From Certhia americana (taxonomy: Eukaryota; Chordata; Aves; Passeriformes; Certhiidae), in assembly GCA_018697195.1 (NCBI GenBank), contig JAGMWU010000072.1:124001-188000 (forward strand): 64,000 nt of DNA, given 5' to 3'. Shown piece by piece: positions 34,301 to 46,599 of this stretch; the first letter of the stretch is position 1, and the number at the start of each line of letters is the position of its first letter. Both the position numbers and the translations under genes were made by a program. The notes beneath the pieces were generated by a model. It saw only the letters and a list, made by a program, of their open reading frames with translations, made no database searches and had not been told where the DNA came from.

Positions 34301-36200
34301 TTGATCCTCACCATTCTCTGGCCCTCGAGAACCCCCGGGCCCCATCGCCCCCCGGGAACCCCTCTTCTCTCAGGCCTCTGGGGATGCCCCGTATCCCCCG
34401 TAACCCCAGCCGGTCCCCACGGCGACAGCGGGTGGGTTCGGGCACCGGGCGGGGCCCAAGCTCTCGGGAACGGGCGGAAGGGACGCCCCCTGCCGGTTCC
34501 GCCCCGTCACCGCACCGGGACCGGATCACCGGCACGGGATCCACCGGGCGGGGTCTGGGTGTCCGGGACTGGAAGCGGCTGCGGCAGCCCTGAGGCTTGG
34601 GGAACCGGGGCCCGGAGGGAGCAGGGGAACGGCTGTCCCGGGGAGCCCGGGTAGAGGCGGGCCCGGTACACGGGACCGACAGGGATGGGCAGCAGCCCCC
34701 GGTCCCGCAGAGATAGCTGCTCGACGCCACGGGCGTTCCGTGCTAATGCGCACCCATCCGGTGTTACCGGCGGGGTAGCAGCGAAGACCGGAGGTGTGTG
34801 GGAGTGGCCGAGCAGGTGCTCCCTGCCAGGACCATGCGGGTGACCAACGCCGGGCGTGACCTCCGGCTATACCGAGCGGGAACGGCTCGGGGAGGCGCCG
34901 CCCGCAGACCCGGTGGAAAAGCGCGGTGCACTGCGTGATGTTCCCCGCGCAGCGCGGCCTCGGGACGGCGGGAGGGCAGAGCCCGGTGTCCCGGCTGGCC
35001 GCAATGTCGGGGCAGCCGGCAGGGTCGGGACAGGCCGCAGTTCCTGCCCAGAGCCCGGAGTGTCCGGTCAGTGGCGGTGCCCGGTGGGGTCGGGCGCGGC
35101 CCCGCGCGCTCCCCTGTCACCACAGCAACTGCCGGCGGCGGCGCAGCCAATGGGCGCGGCCCCCGGCGGGCCCGCGCGCGGCGGCAACAGCCAATGGGCG
35201 CGGCCCCCGGCGGGCAGCCCGCGGTCTCCGGGGCAACAGCGCCGCCGCCGCCGTCCCATTGGTGCCGCCCGGCGGAGGGGGCGGGGCCTGACCGGGAGGG
35301 GCGTGGCCCCGCTCGTGGCACCGGGTAGCCGCGTGTCCGCCTCGTGGGCTGCGCGTTCCCCGCCCGTTGCTCCCGTCCCCGCCGGGGGCCGAGCCACGGG
35401 GGGACAACGCTGGAATAGGTGGCGGGGACACGGCTACGAAGGCGTCGGTGTTCCCGCAACGCGTGGCGCCGAGCGGTGCAAGCCCTAAAGAGCGGCCCGG
35501 GGACTGTTCCGGGCCGGGGCTCTACCCAGATGACCGGGAGCAGTGGGTGTCCCGGAGCCCGGGGGGCCGGCAGGGCAAGGTTCAAGTGCAGCATTCCGGG
35601 GTGTAGTCGGTGTTCCGGCCGGTCAGACCCGTGCACAGCCTCCCGCGAGGGTGTGGGTGGGTGTGGATGTCAGGGTCACCGGGGACATCGGGGTGCCCAG
35701 ACCGGGGGAGCAGCGGGTTACTGGCAGGAGCGGGAGCATCTTCGGGTGGGTTGCTGAGGGCACCGAGAGGTACCGGTGTAACGGGATGCTTGTCTGAATG
35801 TACCGGGTGTCACCGGGGGTTCTGTGCTGTTCGGGTCGGGGTACTGGGGGATGCCGCGTTACCGTGGAGGCGGCATCGGGGGGACCAGTTTGCCGCTTTA
35901 CCGGGGGGTAGCGGGGAGTGCCGTGTCTAGCGGGTGGGTACCGGGGAGTACCGGGGCGTGCCGGGTAGCCGGGCGGTACCGGGGGTACCGGGGCGTGCCG
36001 CCCTGCCATTCTCTCCAGCAACCCCTCTCGGCGGGCGCCCATTGGCTGAGCGGGATCCGCCCCCACGCCCCGCAGCCAATGGGCGACGGGGGGCGGGGCC
36101 CTCCATTGACAGACCCGGCGCGGCGGTGTTTACCGGGGGCGGCGGGGGCGGGCCGGCGGTGTCTATAAGAGCGGCACCGGGGGGCGTGCGGCTCCCGGGC
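34300..36200. promoter_or_regulatory. SOX12: CpG island and upstream promoter region of SOX12
   Basis: Very CpG-rich sequence with five CCAAT/ATTGG boxes: 35147-35151, 35191-35195, 35258-35262, 36041-36045 and 36076-36080. The first two lie in tandem copies, 44 bp apart, of a block reading CAGCCAATGGGCGCGGCCCC. A TATA box (TATAAGA, 36164-36170) lies downstream of the last CCAAT. Several CCAAT boxes and a TATA in one island suggest NF-Y-driven expression; this is inference. The distal part, 34.3-35.0 kb, is far from the TATA and may serve another transcript. Confidence 0.6.
36164..36170 (+). promoter_or_regulatory. SOX12: TATA box of SOX12
   Basis: TATAAGA lies 84 bp downstream of the last CCAAT box in the clean part of the first copy. 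The equivalent site in the second copy reads CTATGAAGAG (about 45870), disrupted by one inserted base, as expected if that stretch is uncorrected read sequence. Confidence 0.65.
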
Positions 36201-36344
36201 TGCCCGCACCGCCCCCGCGCACCCCCGACCCGCACCCGGACCCGCCGCAACCACCCTACACCGCTTCCGATCGCAGCATCTGTCGACTTAACCGGGGAGG
36301 CATCACCGGGGCGGCGGGGAGCGAAGCAACCCCGGGGCGGAGCC

Positions 36345-36600
36345 CTCACGGCGTGCAGCATCCCGGGGCAGTGCGGAGCATCCCCGAGCCGGTACAGAGC
36401 ATCCCGGAACATCCTCGAGCCGGCGCCGAACATCCCCGGGTTGGTGCGGAGCATCCCCGAGACGGTGCAAGCAGCCCGGAGAATCTTTCAGCACCGGTAC
36501 AAGCATCTCGAGGTGCTACAGGAGCATTCCCGGAGCATCCTCGAACCGGTGCAGGAGCGTCCTCGAGTGCTACAGAGCATTCCGGAGCATTCTCGGTGAC
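36345..36600. repeat. GAGCATCCCCGAG-type degenerate repeats in the SOX12 5' leader
   Basis: A unit of about 30 bp built on GGAGCATCCCCGAG and CCGGTACAGAGCATC recurs several times; the equivalent in the second copy is about 46060-46320. Sequence quality changes over here in both copies, so the true repeat number is unknown. This repeat is a plausible reason why the short-read contigs ended here. Confidence 0.6.
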
Positions 36601-36947
36601 CGGTCATTGGAGAGTGCATTCCGGCTACAAGGACCGCTGCACGGAGCCGGAGACCACAGGGTGCCATCCCGGGGCCCTTCCGCGAGCATCTCCGCGGCCG
36701 CCGCCCGGACGGAGCCGGCCCCGCCGTGCGCCCCGACAGGCCCCGTCGCGGGACCGCCTGCGCCCCGCCTACGCCTGTGGGGGTGCGGGTGGGGACCGCC
36801 GCCCGCTCCGCACAATGGGGGCGGCGCGGCGCGGCTCGTAGCGGCGCGGCGCGGGGAGGCTGGCGGGCGGGCAGGGAGGCGGCGGCGGGAGGGGAGGCCG
36901 TGAGAGGCGGAGCGGCCTCAGGCGGGCGGCGGGGACCCGGCTCCGGG

Positions 36948-37895
36948 ATGGCTGAAGCGCAGGCCCGCGGGGCCGGGGCGCGGAGGCTCGGGGGAGCCCT
37001 GGCCCAACTGCCCGGCACCGTGACACCGAACCCGCCTTGCGTCGCATGACGCCGAGTGGGCACATAAGCGGCCCATGAAGCCTTCGTGGTATGGACCCAG
37101 CTATGGAGCGCCGCAAGGTCATGGACAGGGCCCGACAATGCACAACGGCCGATGATCTCCAAGGCGGCCTGGGCCGGCGCTGGCAAGCTCCTTCACGACT
37201 TCCGAGAAGATCCCCTTTGTCAAGGGAGGCCGAGCGCCTGCGCCTCAAACACATGGCTGATCCGCACCCGACTACAAGTACCGGCCGCGGAAAAAGGGAC
37301 AAGAGTGGGGCACCTGGGCAGCCCGCACGCGGCTCCGCGTGAAGGATCAAGCCTCGTGTTTGGGCCTGTGTCTCTGCCAGCCGCGAGGGCAGCCTGCCAA
37401 GTTGCCCACCGGCCCCGGACACCCGCAGGAGGCCCCGCACCCGAGGTGCTCACTGAAGGACTAAGCCCTGCGGTGCCTGGGCACGGCTGCTGGCACCCGG
37501 CACCCGACGAGGGAGCACAGGACCAGGAGCCCCCTGCAACCCCTGGCCCTACAACACCCTGCCGGAACCAGGAGGTCCCGCAGAGAGCGGGTCCCCTTCT
37601 CCCATGTTCGGCTGGGTCCCTTCCCTGATATACCCCCCCCCCCCTTCCACTTTAGCTCCTCGACGAGGCACTGGAGGAAGAGCTGCTGGGGATCATTGCC
37701 CAGGGCGGGCGCCTCACCAGTGCCACCTGTGGTTGCGCCCGGACTGCGCCGTTCTTCGTACAAGGACCAGCTCTACCCGCGGGGAGGCTCCTCGCACTTC
37801 GAGTTCCCGGACTAGTGGCACGCCCGAGGTGACGGAGAATGATTAGCAGGGGACTGGCTCATGTCCAGCATCTCGGACTTGGTCTTTACCTACTG
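36948..37895 (+). pseudogene. SOX12: Frame-broken copy of SOX12 (copy A; probably sequencing error, not a true pseudogene)
   Basis: Fragments of the SOX12 protein appear in all three frames in the right order, for example MADPHPTTSTGRGK-like pieces instead of the clean [16 protein letters not shown]. The start region (GGGATGGCTGAAGC), the box, the acidic tail and the end (GACTTGGTCTTTACCTAC) are all present. Changes are mostly inserted bases, spread evenly over coding, UTR and flanking DNA. A decaying paralogue would instead show substitutions and few indels, and a retrocopy would not include the promoter and flanks. I infer error-prone read sequence. Confidence 0.8.
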
Positions 37896-40800
37896 GAGTC
37901 CACGCTCTGCAGGAACGCTCATTTTATTTTTTCAACCACAATCCCAGGTCATACACAAAAACAAACCAGGAGAAAAAAAAAAACAAAACAACCGAAAACC
38001 AGCTGTTTACAGCAGGAATCAGGTAGTATTTGCCCTTGAAGCTGCTGGAAGGCAGAGCCCTTGCTTCCCAATACCCCCTGGCACACACCCCATTCTCCAT
38101 CCGTTGGTCATGTCCGGACTCTCGCCCCCCCCCCACTTGTGCCAGCCAGACGCCATATGGACAGCGACGCTGCGGGTATTTGCCCGTTGGAAATGCATTA
38201 AGGGGTTTTCCACTTGTTCACACCCCGGCACGCTTTCCCCCACTGGCCCCCCGGCGCTGACAGCCATGGTCTGCTCCCGGGCTGCTCCATCTCTGCCAGC
38301 ACCGTGTGCCCTCCGCGCTCCAGGAAGCAAAGGATGCATTCCACGCACACCCACCAGCTCTTGGTGCCACCCCACCCTTCCCCATCCCTTGGAGAATGGC
38401 TGATTTTCCGTTTGGTTTTTGACTGCATGATAGCGCTATTGGCTTCAATTTTCCCTTTTCCATACTTTAATGCAGCCCTTGGGCAGGATGCTGAGCCATG
38501 CCAAAACTGTCTCTTCCCAATTCCCTGTTTGTGAGGGGTTCCTGGTTTGGGGGTTCCGGTGTCCCACAGCAGCTGTTCTCCTTCCTCGTGGCGCCTGCTC
38601 CACGCCACTGGACTTTGGAAGAGGAGTTGCAAACACGTGATGAGCACCGTGGGCGCGGGAGGCTTGTGTTTCTCTTGACAGGCAGTCAGTTGTGCAGGAA
38701 AAGCTGATGCCACGAGGGACCGCGCGTGTCTTGTGGTCCCGAGTCACCCCCAAATTGTATGGGGACAGCCGCCTTTACTAAGCAGCCAGCCCTCATTTTA
38801 ACCTTGGAGCCATGTCTGTTGACCATTGCAGGACTTGCTCTGGGCTGGTGACCCTTGGCCGTGGAACGGGCTCACTGCACCCAGCTGTGTTGTGTGGTTG
38901 CTGCTGGGAGGCAGGGAGCAGCATGGAAGGGCAAGGTGGCAGGAAGGGCCAGCTGTGGGAATCTGCCTGTTAAGCAACCGCCCCCCCAAATTAGGGTCCA
39001 AGAGCAGCTGCAGCCAGTGGCTTCTTGGGTGGTTGTAGGTGCCACGTGGGTGATGCTCTAGGCAACAGGGCTCCTTCCACACCAGCAGCACGCTGGGCTC
39101 CGCTGTACGGCCACGCCAAAGAGCAGGGACATGCCGCACGTGAAGATGAGTGCTGCGCAGCGGCTCCTCCAGCTGGATTTTCTTTGCTTTTCCTCAATGG
39201 CTTCTTCCTGACGGACAGCCGCCTCCTCCACTGCCGGGGAGCACGTGGGCAGTGCTGGCTCGGCAGCGCCGCAGGCTGTGGTGGGGGGGGCAGGAGGCTC
39301 GCGCATTTCTGGTACAGCTTGTGCGGGTCTGGGACCCCACACATCCATGGGGACTTGGTCATGGCTGAGGGCTGCCTGAGCGTCTGCCGAGCTGACTGGG
39401 CTCAGGCAGCAACCGCTCTGCTTGAAGCAACTCTCTGCATGTCCCCCATGACCATGAGTCACCAGGGACTCGGGTTTGTGCGACCCTTCCCCTGCCAGTG
39501 GGCGGTTGATCGGCAAGCAGCAGGTAGCAGCACCTGCCTATCTGGAGCTCATGCATCCCTGTTTTGGGGGGCTGCCGGGTTCCCTCCCGTCACAGGTAAC
39601 CAGTGACCTGCCTTGCTGTCAGGCTAGGACTGAGCCCAGTGACCAGGGAAAGGACATACCCCCCCCATGTCCTGGCATCCCCTGAGGTTTTGCCTCAGAG
39701 CAGGTGCCCCGGCCTGCCTGATCCTGAGAGCTCTGGATCGGCCCCAGGCTCAGCCATGATCGATAGGCACTTGCAGCGCAGGGAGATGGGTGTGGGTGTC
39801 CTCGAATCCCTTATGCAGGGCTGCACGTGATGCTCCCCCCGGCTCAGTCCCTGGGGGCCCCTCGAGGCCCCCCGCAGTGGTCAACATCAGCCACAACAGT
39901 GTAGATGTGTTCGTGTGTAGACGGTAGCGTACGTATGTGTTGGCATTAAGCCACGGCTGTTTCGGTTACTGTACCCCCGTGCGGGTGCCAGCCTGCGGGA
40001 GACAGGTGCCGGGCCATCACGCATCAGTCACACGTATCGTTCCGCGCTGGACTATTGAGCGCGCTTCCTACTTCTCTCGTCACCCTCACTCCTATATCCC
40101 TCCCTCTCTGGCCGTCCCACCACCTGGATCCAGACCCGCCCGGCAACAAAGGTGGAAAAACGGGAAAATACAGGAGAAAAGATGGAAAAAGGTGGCAAAG
40201 GAAGAAAAAGGCGGGAATAAAAACGCAAAGAAGGAAGGGTGGCTGGGAAAAGGATGGGAAAAAGGAAAAAGGGAAAAGAGAAAGGAAAAGCCACAAAATA
40301 AGCGCCCGGACGGGACAGGCAGACAGCCGTGAGTTGGGTCAGCCTGCTCTCCGCCCTCACCGCGCATCCCTCGGGCGTGCGGAACTTTTGCCTCTTACCC
40401 ACCCCCCCTGGGCAGCCCCCGAGCCAGGAGTATTCTTGGATAGCCCCCCTCTCCCAACTGTGAGCAGGGTTGGGGGTCCCGTAGGGGTTCCGGTCAGCCC
40501 CACCTACAAGACAGCCCCACTGAAGTCTCTTCTGACATACACATACGGATGTACTCACCCCGCACCTCGCTGACTCTGGGGATGCACACAGCCACACCCC
40601 CTGCTGTGGCAGGGGTTGGTTCTCAGGGAGGGCGCTTGAGGCTGACAGTCACCCTGCCCTCATCCCATCTTTGTGTACATGGTGGGGGGAGAAGCCAAAG
40701 CCCCTAGGTTACCAGCAAGGGTCCTGATTGCCACAACTGAGGGTCTCACATGACCACCTCGTTTCTGTGCTTTGCTGGGACCCTGCAGACGCTCAGGGCT

Positions 40801-43229
40801 CAGCTTTCCATCTAGAGGGGACACGATGATAAGTCCCAGTGGCACCACCTCCATGCTGTTGCATCACCGTTGATGACAGGGGTTGAGATCCCTCCACAGA
40901 CGTCAGCGAAATATTTTCCTCAGGAGCTAGGTTTCTGTCAGTGCCAGAACCGGAGCCAGCAGGCCAGGGTCTCCTTGGCCCTCGGCCGCGAAAAAGCACA
41001 ACATCCTTCGCTTGTCAGTCCCGTCCTCACCCCTGGTCCACCTCCTCGAGTCTGCCTGGGTTGTCTTTGTGTTTGTCAGGGAGAGAGAACCGTATATAGT
41101 GGACACAGTTGGGTTTGGATTTTCCTGTGGGGCGTTTGTGGGTGTATCGTGCATCCTAGAGGACTCCCCCCCCTCCATCCCAGCGTGCGGCTCCCCCTCC
41201 GATCGCTGTCTGCCCCCGCCTGCCCGTTGTTGTCCGGCTGGCTCATGCGTAGTCTTGCAGACTCCATGTCGAGTCGATCTTCCTATTTGTGTGGTTTCGT
41301 CGTGATTGACTTGTGCAGCGGCGGAACATCCCGTTCATCACTCCAGTATTCATAAATGTGAAGTAGATAAATAATAATAATAATTATAGTATAATAATAA
41401 AAAATAAAACCAAACCTCTCTCAGGAAGCAGACTAGCTGCCCTAGGACGCGCGGGCCGAGGTGTGGCCGGGGGTCCCGTGGAGCTGTGGGGGCCCCGGCG
41501 CAGCCTGTGGTCGGTACGGGCGTACGAGCGCTCTGGGGTCACCTTGTGTAGTGGTGTGTTAGTGAAGGGTCCTGTGGTCTGTTATCTTGAAGAGTAGGAA
41601 ACGAGTCTTAGCCGTAGGGATCGGGCAGTCAGTGACAGACCCCATCTGGGCACCGTCCTTGGGGGGTTGATGACACGGCTGGCCCTTCTCTGCAGAAACC
41701 TTCGGGTCTCTAACTGAAGATCTGGACCTGTGTTGTTGTGATTATGGAATAAAGTGTGTGTGGTACGTTCTGCTCACGCCACGGCTCTTGTCTACATTCT
41801 GTGCTTGCCTCACCCCTCCATGGCGTGAGGAGTTTTGGGAGTTCACAGGCTTGCATGGTATGGTTCCCATGAGATGTGGGAGAGAATTCCAGTGGCCAGC
41901 AATACATGCCTCCCAGGCCAATCAGTTCCACCCTGAGCCCCGGTTCATACGGGTTCTCCCGCAGCAGAGGTTCACCCTCATCAGTCAGTGTGTGGGCTGC
42001 GGCGTGGTGGTCGCACGTGAGCATGTACACGTGCATGGTGATGTGGCAGTATTGTGCCTATGAGTTGACACATGCAGCCCCCTCGGACCCCCCACCCCGT
42101 CTAGTGGGTGTGTGGGCAATCCCAGGCACCGCCCCCGACTCCCTTCAGCCACGGGGTAGAGAACCGAGTGTAATCGCGGGGGGGAAACGAAAGAAGTCGG
42201 GAGTGAGTAAACGGGAGCAGGTTGCTAATATCCAGACCCACAGGAGGGTCTCTGGGGAGGGGGCACGAGGTCCGAGGTCACGTCGTGTGTCACTTGATAA
42301 CACGCAGACCCCCGCCCCCGTAGTTCTCGCCGCGAGCCAGCCAGCGCAGCTTTTGCCACGGGCCAACAAGAGGAGAACAGAAGCGATCCCCGGGAATTGC
42401 CAGATCTCCCGCTAGGCCCCGGCGATCTGGGGGCCGGGCTTCCGGGCTGCACCGAGCGTGATGGGAAGGAAAAAAAAAAAAAGCGAGGGGTTGCATTTGT
42501 CCATCCGTGACGCCCCATGTCTGCAGGCGTGCAAGCAGAGAAGATCCCCCAGCACCGCCCAGGGCTTGGCACTGGGGTAACCACAGGGGCGCAGCAAAAC
42601 GCCTTCACCCCCAAGCGTACACTGTACAGCCCCGGCAATGGTATGATTTCGTCCTCTGCACGAGGGGCACTGCTCGGGAGCAGGAGGGGAGAATGGCACA
42701 GCAACAGGCTCACTGCGGCCATCACCAGTGCCCCCCGAGAATTACCCAAAGGTCAGGGCCACACGGGGCTACTTGTGCAAGTGTCCCAAGGTGGGCCTGC
42801 ACTCTTCTGCACAGGCACACATTACCACTGGCCTGGTTTCTGAGTCAAAGGTAGGCAACGATTTGTTGGGCTACCCAAAGGTTCGCCACCTCTCCTCCTG
42901 CCAACCACTCACTCATTCCTCCCTGCATGCCCAAAAGGGTGTCCTCACAAAGGGCTCCAAGCACTATTGAGAAAATGGCTCCTAGAGAAGAACAGGCAAT
43001 TAAAAATAGTCAACTAGCTGCCAGCATGTGAGCATCCAGCACAAAACCCACTTCGAGCCTGGCCAAAGGCAGCGGCATCACCCCCAGCCTCAGTAGAGCG
43101 ATGTGTCCCTCCGCAGGGGAATTGGGCATCATCCAATGGAGGGATCTCCTCCTGCAGCAGGCACCCGGCCACTGTGTGTGGGTTACAGTGGTCCGCAGGC
43201 TGGTCAGAGAGACGTTATTTTGTAACTTC

Positions 43230-44958
43230 AAGTTTCTTCCTGTTAGTTTCAGCTCAGTTGCGCGATGTGGCCAAAGTCAGGGGAAATGCCCATACAGGTG
43301 ACACTCACATCACATCCCCATCTTCCGCACAGAACGAAGACTCCCTAATTACAACGGTCGTTTCGGTATTCCCACACACATACTGAATGGGCCTTGTTCT
43401 GATTCAAGGATATGAACCATCACGCAAGAACGTGCTACTTTTGCTTTTTGGGACCTCTGAAGGTGATGAGGGGCCCCAAACTGCCAGTCTTCTAGTGTGC
43501 TCTTTTCGTCTTCCTTCATGAGCTGGGTCCCTCGATGCAGCTACCTGTATAAGCCTGGGAGGGACAGCCTGCCCTATAGCCTCTGACTTTCTCTTCCAAA
43601 TGCCGTCAATCACTCCTATCCTTGTACGGACTTACACCCCTATTGACGGCTTTTTATTGCCGATCTCACCTTTTACTTATGTCACTCAGTTAATGGTCTT
43701 TTTGACAGTCATTTTGTGTGGTATAGCGAACATCCCCACTATTTATGTTATCTGGAAATAGAGTTGGAAAAGCATCGGGGGTCCTTGAGGCTCTACGATC
43801 CTCGATAGCCTAGCTACGTATATGCTTCTCTTTTACACGATCTTCATGCACTCTGGATGCGCTCTTTGCGCCATCAGGCAAAGATGCCATTTACTTTGCC
43901 TCTGCCTTCTATTCTCTTCCTTCTTTATCATAGTGAATAGCGGCTATTTTACTTTTTATCCTTCGTCAGCCTCCGATTCCTTGTGGTGCGAGAAATGTCC
44001 TCACAACTGAGATTCTAACATCTCCTTTTTTTGGGCTTTTGCTATTCCAGGCTATCCTTCCAGTCGACGAGCCCCATGTCTGCCGACATGTAGAGTCTTC
44101 CTGTACACACATTTACTGTTTGGGTTGTAGATGGAGGGTAAATAGGCTGAGGATAGTCAGGGATGTGGGCTCCCTTCCTCCATAGAGGTTTGTTTGGTCT
44201 GGAAAGTTACTAGATAAGGCTGTTAGTTTACCTTCCGAGTGAGACAATGAGTGATATATAATTCATTTATCCTGTGAAAATGTGTTTGATTGCCCCTTTG
44301 ACTCTCTTCACCTAAGTTATGTGCCTATGGTAAATCTACGAGACTTCTCGGAGGCTTGGGAACAGTTCTGTGACCCCTGCGTCTCCTCTTGGGGGGTTCA
44401 GACGAGCAGTAGCATCGAGCTTCGTCCTAAACACTCGCAACGACAAGAGAAATCATACTAAAAAAAAGGGGCGACTGCATAACCATTTAACAAGGGGAAG
44501 GGGGGGAAATGTTCTTTTTATTTTTTTTTCTACACCGTGACTCTTTGATTTGGTTAGTGGCTTGTCCCGCTTGTCTTCCTATAGTTACTACCACTTCTCT
44601 TTTATAATAAAGAAAAAAAACTTCTCCTAATTCAATAAAGGCGCTAATTGAGAAAGAAATAAAAATCTGGGGTTTTAGACTGAAAAGGGTTGAAATAAGG
44701 GTTTTTTGTTGGTTTTTTTTCCGGTTTTGGGAGGGGAACACTATGTTTTTTTTCCTAAAAAGGTTTAACCCCAAGTACACTCAAACAAAAAAAGGGGGGG
44801 GCGGAATACAGAATCAAAACTAAATTTTTTCACATCTACAACAACAGGGGGCGGGCACTTGTTTATGGGGTGGGGACAGGGGGGGGGGAGGTTGTTTTGG
44901 TTTTAGTGGCCCTTTTTTTTTTTTCTTTTTTTTTTACTAAACTACCCACGCAAATGGG
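43230..44958. other. Unexplained AT-rich, homopolymer-rich filler between the two SOX12 copies
   Basis: Composition changes sharply from the GC-rich flanks. Long runs (A7G4, T9, G10, T12) and no coherent gene, repeat or matching flank are seen. Copy A homology decays into it on the left, and copy B begins abruptly at its right edge. It most resembles the low-quality end of an uncorrected long read. The alternative of real unrelated DNA cannot be excluded without read alignment. Confidence 0.6.
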
Positions 44959-46599
44959 CCGTGGCCCCCGCTCGTGGCACCGGGTAGCCGCGTGTCCGAT
45001 CGTGGGCTGCGCGTTCCCCGCCCGTTGCTCCCGTCCCCGCCGGGGGCCGGACACGGGGGGACAACGCTGGGAAAAGGTGGCGGGGGACACGGCCACGAAG
45101 GCCGTCGAGTGTCTCCCGCAAACGCGTGGCGCCGAGCGGTGCAAGCCCTAAAGAGCGGCCCGGGCTGTTCCGGGCCGGGGCTCTATCCAGATTGACGGGA
45201 CAGTGGGGTACCGGAGCCCGGGGGCGCCGGCAGCAGGGCAAGGTTTCAAGCGCAGCACTCCGGGTGTAGTCCGGTTTTGGGTGTTATTCCGGCCGGTCAG
45301 ACCCGTGCACTGAGCTCCCGCGAGGGTACGGGTACGTGGGTGGGTGTGGATGTCAGGGTCAACGGGGGACTCGGGCGTGCCCAGACGGGGGGAGCAGCGG
45401 TGTTAATGGCAGGAGCGGGAGCATCTTCGGGTGGGCTGCTGAGGCACCGAGGAGGTACCGGTGTCAACGCGGATGCTTGCTCTGAATGTACCGGGTGTCA
45501 CCGGGGGTTCTGTGCTGTTCGGGTCGGGTACTGGGGGATGCCGCGGTACCGTGGAGGCGAGGCATCGGGGGAGCCAGGTTTTGACGCTTACCGGCGGGGT
45601 TCCAGGGGTTAGCGGGGGAGTGCAGTGTCTAGAGGGTGGGTACCGGGGAGTAACGGGCGTGCGGGTAGCCGGGCTGGTACCGGGGGTAACCGGGGGTCCG
45701 TGCCGCCCCTGCCATTCTCTCAGCAACCCCTCTCGGCGGGCGCCCATTGGATGAGAGGGATCCGCCCCCACGACCCGCAGCCAATGGGCGACGGGCGGCG
45801 GGGGCCACTCCATTGACAGACCCGCGCGGCGGTGTTTACCGGGGGCGGCGGGGGCGGGCCCGGCGGTGGGTCTATGAAGAGCGGCACCGGGGGTGCGTGC
45901 GGCTCCGGGCTGCCCGCACAGCCCCCGCGCACCCCGACCGCACCCGGACCCGCCGCACCAACCTACCACCGCTTCGATCGCCGCATCTGTCGACTTAAAC
46001 CGGGGAGGATCACCGGGGCCGGCGGGGAGCGAAGCAACCAGGGGCGGAGCCCTCACGGCGTGAGCATCCCGGGGCAGTGCGGAGCATCCCCGGAGGCGGT
46101 ACAGAGCATCCCGGAACATCCTCGAGCCGGCGCCCGAACCTCACCGGGTGTGGTGCGGAGCATGCCCCGAGACGGTGCAAGAGCATCCCGGAGCAATCTT
46201 AGACCGGTACCAAGCATCCTCGAGGTGCTACAGAGCATCACGGAGCACCTCGCACGGGCAGAGCGTCTCGAGGTGCCACAGAGCATTCCGGAGCATTTCT
46301 CGGACCGGTGCAGTGCATTCCGGATACAGGACCGCTGCAGAGCGGAGAACACCGGGGCCCATCCCGGGGCCCTTCGGAGCATCTCCGCGGCCGCACGCCC
46401 CGCGGAAAAGCCGCCCCCGCCGTGCGCCCCGGGCCCCGCGCGGGCCGCCTGCGCCCCGCCCCGCCGCGCCCGCTCCGCACAATGGGGGCGGCGCGGCGCG
46501 GCGCGTTGCGGGGGCGGGGAGGCGGCGGCGGGCAGGGAGGCGGGGCTGGAGGGGAGGAGGAGAGGCGGAGGCGGGCGGGCGGCGGCGGTACGGCTCGGG

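Larger units (their letters stand above)
35302..43230 (+). repeat. Copy A of the duplicated SOX12 locus (probable assembly artefact)
   Basis: The 7.9-kb segment aligns end to end with 44959-51975 (7.0 kb). It covers promoter, SOX12 coding region, 3' UTR, the AATAAA (41748-41753 here) and about 1.2 kb beyond. From about 36.4 kb onward it carries single-base and short insertions every 10-20 bases relative to copy B, giving about 17% net length gain. Before that point it looks clean. Real duplications do not switch abruptly from clean to indel-saturated. Confidence 0.85.

Noticed and set aside
36948..37895. A second, tandem SOX12 gene or true pseudogene
   Set aside because: Insertion errors are spread evenly through coding, UTR and flanking DNA and begin abruptly in the 5' leader. 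That fits raw long-read error better than evolution.
45832..46599. N-terminal extension of SOX12 to about 556 aa through the open upstream frame
   Set aside because: The frame is GC-rich leader in the error-prone part of copy B. The conserved SOX12 start (MVQ) is at 46600, and copy A does not keep the frame open.
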